Shown: one piece after another, positions 5,620-10,474 of the stretch
Layout of the letters: the number at the start of each line of letters is the position of its first letter
Position numbering within the stretch: position 1 is the stretch's first letter
Origin: Candidatus Kerfeldbacteria bacterium
Lineage (GTDB): Bacteria > Patescibacteriota > Patescibacteriia > Veblenbacterales > UBA10138
Assembly (NCBI GenBank): GCA_016234305.1
Contig: JACRFM010000098.1
Coordinates: 1 to 10,474 of the forward strand
Length of the DNA stretch: 10,474 bases
Direction of reading: 5' to 3'
Position numbers and translations under genes: made by a program
The notes under the pieces: generated by a model
What the model saw: only the letters and a program-made list of their open reading frames with translations
What the model was told of the DNA's origin: nothing
The model's database searches: none

Positions 5620-5886
5620 TTAATTTTCTGGCATTTCTGATAACTCGATGAATTCAATCTCATTAAAGTTAATACTTTTATGAAAGGTATTGATATCTTG
5701 ATTCAATTTAGCTTTACCTAACTTAACTATTCCTTTGTAGTTTTCCCCCTTAGAATAAGGACTAGTGCTAATCAAATCACCCCCTTTAAAATCTGGCATG
5801 ACCATACCCTGGTTGATATAGCCAAGATAACGACCATCTTTTATTACCAAGGTGATTCTTACTGTGTTAAGGTTGTTAGGATCCAT
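5620..5886 (-). CDS. Hypothetical protein, 88 residues
   Basis: I do not recognise this protein. It has no hydrophobic segment, a mixed beta-like N-terminal half (VRITLVIKDGRYLGYINQGMVMPDFKGGD) and an acidic C-terminus (NEIEFIELSEMPEN), so it is probably a small soluble cytoplasmic protein. Support for it being real is a normal amino-acid composition, a terminator right after the stop (5562-5600), and an upstream in-frame TGA that leaves ATG 5886 as the natural start. The repeat element E1 ends one base before the ATG, so the whole near leader comes from that repeat. AAGG inside the repeat end (5899-5896) is the only Shine-Dalgarno-like sequence, 9 nt before the ATG. No function is proposed. 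Confidence 0.6.
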   Translation of the reverse strand: MDPNNLNTVRITLVIKDGRYLGYINQGMVMPDFKGGDLISTSPYSKGENYKGIVKLGKAKLNQDINTFHKSINFNEIEFIELSEMPEN

Positions 5887-5887
5887 T

Positions 5888-5978
5888 TTTATCCGCCTTC
5901 GTCCTCACAAGGAGGACTTCGGCGGATTTCGCCGAAGAAATGAAGGCTACCTCGGGTGTGAATTAGTGGAGGCTTCAT
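5888..5978 (-). repeat. Modular repeat element E1 (inverted relative to E2/E3)
   Basis: On the minus strand it starts ATGAAGCCTCCAC (5978-5966) and ends GAAGGCGGATAAA (5900-5888). The interior holds GTAGCCTTCATTTCTTCGGCG, which also occurs in E3, then the hairpin CTTCGGCG/CGCCGAAG and a second hairpin GTCCTC-CTTGT-GAGGAC. The internal ATCCGCC can instead pair with the terminal GGCGGAT. It lies between the ATPase gene and the small unknown gene and forms the latter's leader. Confidence 0.75.
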
Positions 5979-6047
5979 TCTCGCTTTTGAATGTTTAGTT
6001 TCTTATTCTAATTAACACGTCCACTTTGAGATGTCAACGCGTTTGGC

Positions 6048-8675
6048 TTAAGTTTCATACTTCTTAACAAACCAAGTTTTAATAACTTGAGTAATAACCA
6101 AATACAAGAGCAACAGGCCAAACAAATAAAACCAATAAGCCGGCGGCAGGGGCGTAAAGCCTAAAACTTTCGCCAGCGGCGAAAAAGGCAGCCAGGCACC
6201 CAGGCCAACGATTAAAAAAGTAGTAAAAGTTAAGGGCCAACTGGCGCGACTTTGTAAAAAAGGAATGCGATTAGTACGGATAATATGAATAATAAAAGTT
6301 TGCGTCATAAGCGACTCCACAAACCAACCGGTTTGAAAGAGTGACGGGTTAGCCCAACTATTAAACGCCCACAGCATCAGGCCATAAGTCAAGTAATCAA
6401 AAATTGAACTAACTGGGCCGATACACAGAATAAACCGCCGCATGGCCTTAATATCCCATTGACGGGGTTTAATCAAATACTCTTCATCCACGCTATCTGT
6501 CGGGATAGTCACTTGCGAAAAATCATAAAGCAGATTATTGGCTATTATTTGTAAGGGTAACATCGGCAAAAACGGCAAAAAAATACTGGCGCCAACATAA
6601 CTGAACATATTGCCGAAATTGGAACTGGCTGCCATTTTTATGTATTTAATAATATTGCCAAAAACCTTACGCCCCTCCCGCACGCCATCTTGCAATACCT
6701 CCAAACTTCTTTCCAACAAAATAATATCCGAAGATTCCCGCGCTATATCAACCGCCGTATCCACCGAAATACCCACGTCAGCCGCCTTTAAGGCCGGAGC
6801 ATCGTTGATGCCGTCGCCCATAAACCCAACCACGTGGCCGCGTTGTTGCAGGGCTTTAATCACTCTTTCCTTGTGATGAGGCTCTAATTTATCAAACACG
6901 CTGGCCTCGTCAGCCGCCTGAGACAGTTCAGCGTCGCTCATCAGTTCAATTTCCTGGCCGCGCAAAATCCGTTCTACATTAAAATCAACATCCTGACAAA
7001 TTTTTCTGGTAACCAGTTCATTATCGCCCGTCAAAACTTTAATCTTTACGCCATATCGTTCCAGTTCTTTAATGGCCACGGCCGCCGATTCTTTGGCCGG
7101 ATCCAAAAACGCCAAAAATCCAAGCAGGGTCAGATCATTTTCATCACTAATAGAATAAACCTGTTTAACTGACGGTAATTCCTTAATAGCCACGGCAATC
7201 AAGCGGAAACCTTCAGTGCTTAACTCATCCACTATTTTCCGTCTCTGGCCTTCAGATAATTTCACGATTGATTCTACTTGGCCGGCCAAAGTTATGTGTT
7301 TTGATTCAGCCAATACTTCCTCCACCGCTCCTTTGCAAATTAACAAATGCTGCCCGGCCTCATTCTCCACTACCACGGACATACGCCGCCTGATAAAGTC
7401 AAAAGGTAATTCGTCTATTTTTTTATATTTAGTTTCCAAACCGGCCAACTCTTTTTCCGGATACTGAAGTACGGCCACATCCAATAAATTTTTCAAGCCG
7501 GTTTGATAAAAACTGTTGACATAAGCGTAATCTAAAATTGCTTTGTTGCTTACGCCATTGCCGTCAATAAACTTTATCAAAGTCACTTCGCCTTTGGTTA
7601 AAGTACCGGTTTTGTCAGTACAAAGTATATCCATAGCGCCAAAATTTTGAATAGCGTTCAGTCTTTTAACAATTACCTTTTTAGCCGACATATCAATTGC
7701 GCCTTTAGACAAGTTAACCGTCATTATCATGGGTAATAATTCCGGCGTTAAACCCACCGCCACCGCCAAAGCGAATAAAAAAGCTTCCAGCCAGTTGCCT
7801 TTACTAAAACCGTTAATCACAAAGACCAGCGGCACTAAAATTGCCACCAGTCTGATCATCAACCAGGTGAACCTGTTGATGCCTTTCTCAAAGCTGGTAA
7901 TTTCTCTCTCCCCCACTATTGAACCGGCCAAAATGCCAAAATAAGTTTGGCTGCCGGTTGTCAAGACTAAAGCTTTGGCGGTACCCGTAACCACATTAGT
8001 ACCCAGGTAACAAATATTATTTAATTCCAAAGGATTAACCGGAAATTCTTTTAAAGCCGCGGCCTGTTTTTCCACCGGCATTGATTCACCGGTCAGAGCT
8101 GATTGATTTATAAACAGATCGCGTGATTCCAATAATCTGACATCGGCCGGTACCATATCACCAGCCGACAAGTGGACTATATCTCCTTTAACTACCCGCC
8201 GCAAAGGTACATCCACAATCCGCCCCTGGCGCAACACACTCACGGTGGTGTGTACCATGTTTTTAAGTTTTTGAGCCGCCTGGTCGGCTTTAATTTCCTG
8301 AATAAAACGCAAGACAATGCTCAAAACCATCATGGCCAAAATCAAAACCGTGGCTCGATTATCACCAGTAAAATAAGCCACCACTGCCAAAATCAACAAT
8401 AAAATACTTAACGGGTCTTTAAAATTTTTTAACAGTTTAATTGGCCAAACAACCGGTCTTTCGCTGGCTACCTCGTTAGGACCAAATTGGCGCAGGCGTT
8501 TAGCTGCTTCGCTAAGAGTAAGGCCGAGTAACTTTGTCCCCTGCCGCGCCATCGCTTCCGCCGGCGTTAGGCTAGCGCTAACCAATAAATCAGCCGTTCC
8601 GCCGGCCTGATTCTTAGTAACCGTCCGCTTCTCCTTAGCCGGCTGGTTATTAAAAATATTGTTTAAACCAAACAT
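6048..8675 (-). CDS. mgtA: MgtA-like P-type ATPase (probable Mg2+ importer, P-IIIB)
   Basis: 875 residues, full length for the MgtA/MgtB group. Motifs in order: actuator-domain LTGES (194-198); PELLP in the ion-site helix (311-315); the phosphorylation loop DKTGTLT with the catalytic Asp 354; nucleotide-domain KGA (448-450); LTGDN (548-552); and the hinge GDGINDAPAL (620-629). About ten membrane helices are visible. The stretch NNLLYDFSQVTIPTDSVD (713-730) is typical of Mg2+ ATPases (MgtA has NLMYDISQ..P) rather than Ca2+ pumps. It should import Mg2+ at the cytoplasmic membrane at the cost of ATP. All key residues are intact. No M-box leader or MgtL-like peptide is seen; instead a promoter within a palindrome lies immediately upstream, implying repressor control and a very short leader. 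Two inverted copies of a repeat flank the gene (5888-5978, 8788-8941). Confidence 0.92.
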   Translation of the reverse strand: MFGLNNIFNNQPAKEKRTVTKNQAGGTADLLVSASLTPAEAMARQGTKLLGLTLSEAAKRLRQFGPNEVASERPVVWPIKLLKNFKDPLSILLLILAVVAYFTGDNRATVLILAMMVLSIVLRFIQEIKADQAAQKLKNMVHTTVSVLRQGRIVDVPLRRVVKGDIVHLSAGDMVPADVRLLESRDLFINQSALTGESMPVEKQAAALKEFPVNPLELNNICYLGTNVVTGTAKALVLTTGSQTYFGILAGSIVGEREITSFEKGINRFTWLMIRLVAILVPLVFVINGFSKGNWLEAFLFALAVAVGLTPELLPMIMTVNLSKGAIDMSAKKVIVKRLNAIQNFGAMDILCTDKTGTLTKGEVTLIKFIDGNGVSNKAILDYAYVNSFYQTGLKNLLDVAVLQYPEKELAGLETKYKKIDELPFDFIRRRMSVVVENEAGQHLLICKGAVEEVLAESKHITLAGQVESIVKLSEGQRRKIVDELSTEGFRLIAVAIKELPSVKQVYSISDENDLTLLGFLAFLDPAKESAAVAIKELERYGVKIKVLTGDNELVTRKICQDVDFNVERILRGQEIELMSDAELSQAADEASVFDKLEPHHKERVIKALQQRGHVVGFMGDGINDAPALKAADVGISVDTAVDIARESSDIILLERSLEVLQDGVREGRKVFGNIIKYIKMAASSNFGNMFSYVGASIFLPFLPMLPLQIIANNLLYDFSQVTIPTDSVDEEYLIKPRQWDIKAMRRFILCIGPVSSIFDYLTYGLMLWAFNSWANPSLFQTGWFVESLMTQTFIIHIIRTNRIPFLQSRASWPLTFTTFLIVGLGAWLPFSPLAKVLGFTPLPPAYWFYLFGLLLLYLVITQVIKTWFVKKYET

Positions 8676-8676
8676 A

Positions 8677-8715
8677 ATGATGATATTTATAATATCATCA
8701 TAGCCAATATTTCAA
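8677..8715 (-). promoter_or_regulatory. Promoter and 25-bp palindromic operator of the ATPase gene
   Basis: On the minus strand TTGAAA (8715-8710) and TATAAA (8691-8686) are 18 bp apart. The -10 lies inside an inverted repeat with perfect 11-bp arms ATGATGATATT and AATATCATCAT separated by 3 bp (8677-8701), a clear candidate operator. The ATG follows the -10 by 10 nt, so the start of transcription would fall about 3 nt before the ATG, giving an almost leaderless mRNA. Confidence 0.65.
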
Positions 8716-8726
8716 ATAAAATGAAG

Positions 8727-8746
8727 TTCTCTAAGCCTTTAGAGAA
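8727..8746. repeat. Short hairpin upstream of the ATPase promoter
   Basis: Perfect 8-bp arms TTCTCTAA (8727-8734) and TTAGAGAA (8739-8746) with loop GCCT. No T-run follows on either strand, so it is not a clear terminator. It may be a protein-binding site or a chance palindrome in AT-rich DNA. Confidence 0.3.
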
Positions 8747-8787
8747 TCAACGCCAATCGTCTGATAACTTGAAGTTTTTAACAATTC

Positions 8788-8941
8788 ATGAAGCCTCCAC
8801 GGACTCACGCCCGAAGTAGCCTTCATTTCTTCGGCGCCCATCCGCCGAAGCACCCTCCTTCGCTCTTCGAGCTTCGGAGGGTCCTACCTCCGCATTCATC
8901 CTCGGGCTCACGCCCGAGGTCTTCTGCGAAGGCGGATAAAT
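8788..8941 (+). repeat. Modular repeat element E3 (long form)
   Basis: 154 bp with the family ends ATGAAGCCTCCACG and GAAGGCGGATAAAT. The interior is a chain of hairpins: CTTCGGCG/CGCCGAAG; ACCCTCC ... GGAGGGT with GCTC-TTC-GAGC inside; CTCGGGC-TCAC-GCCCGAG. The first part matches E1 and the last 32 bp match E2. AATTC directly abuts both ends (8783-8787 and 8942-8946), which looks like a 5-bp target-site duplication. Confidence 0.8.
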
Positions 8942-8948
8942 AATTCAA

Positions 8949-9016
8949 TTGACAAATCCGGTAATCTATAGGAAAATTAAGTACTAAAATAAAACATACT
9001 TTAATATCTAAAGGAG
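8949..9016 (+). promoter_or_regulatory. Possible promoter and strong ribosome binding site of the plus-strand gene
   Basis: A perfect TTGACA at 8949-8954 is followed 17 bp later by GAAAAT (8972-8977, four of six consensus bases). AGGAG at 9012-9016 is 6 nt before GTG 9023, a strong Shine-Dalgarno that fixes the GTG as the start. It is the only strong one in the window. Confidence 0.5.
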
Positions 9017-9022
9017 AGAGCT

Positions 9023-9493
9023 GTGAAAGAAGAAGCTATCGGTCCGTGGTTCATAGAAACTCCTAAAGACCAAAGGGAGTATCTCAATAATCTGATAAAA
9101 GATATCAATAGCTGCCTAACGGAACTGACCATGCCGCCCCAATCTAATGTGGCTATATATATAGTCCTGGACAAATATGGACCAACCTATTATACGCCGG
9201 CCAACTCAACTATCAAGCTGCAAAAACCAATCCCCAATAAAATAATTATTGAGGAATTAAAAAACAGCTATGTTGAAAAAGGCTGGAGTAGTATTGAAGA
9301 GTTCCATTATAATGGCCACAGCCTGTGTTTTGAAATTGTGAATAATTTTATATCTGATAAACCTTTGCACCATTTCTATTTAATTCAACAAGACAGCAAG
9401 GGTTTTATTAAACCAACCACCAAGTTAAAAGAGTCACCTAAACAAAAAAATTCAAACAACATTAAAGATGCGTCTGAAAAATTTATCGGTTAG
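9023..9493 (+). CDS. Hypothetical protein, 156 residues
   Basis: I do not recognise the family. It is the only plus-strand gene in the window. It starts with GTG, chosen because of AGGAG 6 nt upstream, and ends 20 bp before a strong terminator. The protein is soluble, without signal peptide or membrane segment. Residues 10-125 look like one alpha/beta domain (SNVAIYIVLDKYGPTYYTPANSTIKL, then PNKIIIEELKNSYVEKGWSSIEEFHYNGHSLCFEIVNN). The last ~30 residues are Lys/Asn/Ser-rich and probably disordered. Strand, start codon and strong Shine-Dalgarno differ from its neighbours, and it sits next to repeat E3, so later acquisition is possible. No function is proposed. Confidence 0.8.
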   Translation: MKEEAIGPWFIETPKDQREYLNNLIKDINSCLTELTMPPQSNVAIYIVLDKYGPTYYTPANSTIKLQKPIPNKIIIEELKNSYVEKGWSSIEEFHYNGHSLCFEIVNNFISDKPLHHFYLIQQDSKGFIKPTTKLKESPKQKNSNNIKDASEKFIG

Positions 9494-9513
9494 GTGGAAA
9501 AATTCCTAAACTA

Positions 9514-9542
9514 AAAGGTTACCGGCCTCAACGGTAACCTTT
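9514..9542. terminator. Bidirectional intrinsic terminator between convergent genes
   Basis: Perfect 11-bp arms AAAGGTTACCG and CGGTAACCTTT with a 7-nt loop lie between the convergent genes ending at 9493 (+) and 9557 (-). T-rich tracts follow on both strands (TTTATTTAT on plus, TTTTAG on minus), so it can serve both. Confidence 0.85.
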
Positions 9543-9556
9543 ATTTATATTAAGAT

Positions 9557-10342
9557 TTAGCGAACCGCCCCGGTGCCCCGCAAAAAAGTTTTAAGTTTTA
9601 GAAAAGCGCGATGAATATCTTTAAAAGTCGAGCGGCCGCCTTTTAAAACCGCACTGCTAGTTTTGGGATAATCAGCCGGTTTTAAAGCTGTTACTTCTTT
9701 GACTGTATAAGTAATATTGGTTTGAATATCACCGGCCATGGCCTTAGCGTTATCCAGGGCGGCTTGACGGGCAGTTACATTTTTACCTTGGGTTTGAGCC
9801 AGCGTCAGACGTTCTTGAACATTAGTAAATATATTGTTATTAAAATTATCCAGCTGATTTTGCAGACCATATAAACCCAGCAAAGTGTTAACTTGCGGAA
9901 TCATCACGGCATAAATGCGATAATTACTAAAAATACCCTTAACTTGTTCGCGTACCACCTTAATATCAGTACCGACTTTTATTTGCCCGACTAAATCCGT
10001 TAAACTGCCGGCCGATTCGTCTATCATACTAAGCAAACCGGTTTTTTGCTGTTCGGTTAGTTTTGAATTGGAAACTTTTTTTCGCAAAACCACCAAAGAG
10101 TTTAAACGGGCGGTAACCAAAGCTATACCCTTGTCAATCAACACTGGCAGCTTATTGACTTTACTCAAGGAGGCGGGCGAATTTTCAGACGGCGCAACGG
10201 CCACACTAACCACAGCGGGCATAGGAGCATTCACCAGCGCAGTTTCGCTATCGGCCGCGGCGGCCGTCCCAGCAAACCCCAAGCAAGTTAGGCTTAATAA
10301 ACTAACGGCGGTTAATTTGGTGACTAACTTAGTTATACGCAT
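9557..10342 (-). CDS. Secreted or envelope helical protein of unknown function
   Basis: 261 residues. The N-terminus is a typical Sec signal peptide: MRITKLVTK, a hydrophobic core LTAVSLLSLTCLGFAG, then TAAAA-D with a likely signal peptidase I site near residue 30. The Cys at 20 lacks a lipobox, so it is probably not a lipoprotein. A Pro/Ser/Val-rich linker follows (to ~60), then a largely alpha-helical body with heptad-like stretches (LIDKGIALVTARLNSLVVLRKKV; LTLAQTQGKNVTARQAALDNAKAMAGDI) and a basic C-terminus (FLKLKTFLRGTGAVR). It is exported, and a cell-surface or periplasm-like role is likely. Similar secreted coiled-coil proteins without assigned function are common in small-genome bacteria. 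It follows the membrane-protein gene at 10371 by 28 bp and may share its transcript. Confidence 0.8.
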   Translation of the reverse strand: MRITKLVTKLTAVSLLSLTCLGFAGTAAAADSETALVNAPMPAVVSVAVAPSENSPASLSKVNKLPVLIDKGIALVTARLNSLVVLRKKVSNSKLTEQQKTGLLSMIDESAGSLTDLVGQIKVGTDIKVVREQVKGIFSNYRIYAVMIPQVNTLLGLYGLQNQLDNFNNNIFTNVQERLTLAQTQGKNVTARQAALDNAKAMAGDIQTNITYTVKEVTALKPADYPKTSSAVLKGGRSTFKDIHRAFLKLKTFLRGTGAVR

Positions 10343-10370
10343 AATAAATAATTACTAAAGATTAAATTAA

Positions 10371-10474
10371 TTACGTTTGACTTTTTATAGCCACCAAGTT
10401 TTTATAAATAAGATAACTATAAATGCCAAACAAAGGACCAATTAAAAAGTTTATTATCTGCACCACGCCGCCCC
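10371..10474 (-). CDS. C-terminal end of a membrane protein gene (partial, 5' end off the window)
   Basis: The minus-strand frame entering from the right edge reads GGVVQIINFLIGPLFGIYSY (20 residues) and then LIYKNLVAIKSQT before TAA at 10373-10371. It is a hydrophobic helix (about residues 3-23 of the visible part) with a short basic tail, typical of the last membrane segment of an integral membrane protein. It lies 28 bp before the secreted helical protein, in the same direction, so the two could be co-transcribed. With 33 residues visible no family can be given. Confidence 0.6.
   Translation of the reverse strand, partial: GGVVQIINFLIGPLFGIYSYLIYKNLVAIKSQT

Noticed and set aside
6009..6037. 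Perfect TTGACA (6037-6032) as promoter for the 5620-5886 gene
   Set aside because: The hexamer at 17 bp is TAATTA, a poor -10, and the good TAGAAT lies 21 bp away; too weak to list as a promoter.
8676..8790. Mg2+ riboswitch (M-box) upstream of the ATPase
   Set aside because: The space between the predicted transcription start and the ATG is a few bases, and no M-box-like sequence is visible.
10068..10358. 96-residue plus-strand open frame
   Set aside because: It is antisense to the signal-peptide region of the secreted protein, which has a textbook signal sequence; the antisense frame has no motif.

Overview
The window looks like a chromosomal piece of a bacterium with a small, AT-rich genome, most likely a Candidate Phyla Radiation / Patescibacteria member. 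This is inferred from overall character: short GIY-YIG nucleases, very tightly packed genes mostly without clear Shine-Dalgarno sites, an HU protein, secreted or membrane proteins with few recognisable relatives, and many short GC-rich palindromic repeats between genes. TGA, TAA and TAG all act as stops, so recoding of TGA (as in Gracilibacteria) is not suggested. No rRNA, CRISPR array or transposase gene is present.

Left part (1-1421, all minus strand): a partial GIY-YIG/DUF4357 nuclease gene runs off the left edge. It is preceded by what looks like the C-terminal stub of an XRE-type helix-turn-helix gene and by a good promoter overlapped by a small palindrome. Next comes an unusual tRNA neighbourhood. 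An intact tRNA-Pro(CGG) has a partial tRNA copy on each side, and in both copies the anticodon arm is replaced by a perfect hairpin. A small GIY-YIG nuclease ORF fits almost exactly (0 and 2 bp) between the intact tRNA and one partial copy.

Middle (1422-4701, minus): a compact operon of four envelope-associated genes with 6-7 bp gaps: EamA/DMT permease, membrane-anchored clan-A glycoside hydrolase-like protein, membrane HExxH (M50-like) protein, and a membrane-anchored protein with DUF5666-like repeats. It starts near a TATAAT/palindrome region and ends in an intrinsic terminator. Then come an HU gene with its own promoter (4957-5305) and a small unknown gene (5620-5886) with its own terminator.

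Right part: a full-length MgtA-like P-type ATPase (6048-8675, minus) starts 10 nt after a probable -10 box that lies inside a 25-bp palindrome. An unknown plus-strand gene (9023-9493) shares a bidirectional terminator with a secreted helical protein (9557-10342, minus). The tail of a membrane protein gene enters from the right edge.

The most notable feature is a family of three modular hairpin-rich repeats (4782-4833, 5888-5978, 8788-8941) with common ends (ATGAAGCCTCCAC ... GGCGGATAAA) and different interiors. Two of them flank the ATPase gene in inverted orientation, and one forms the leader of the small gene at 5620-5886. They look like non-autonomous mobile elements. The tRNA-derived hairpin fragments are the other candidate for an undescribed system.
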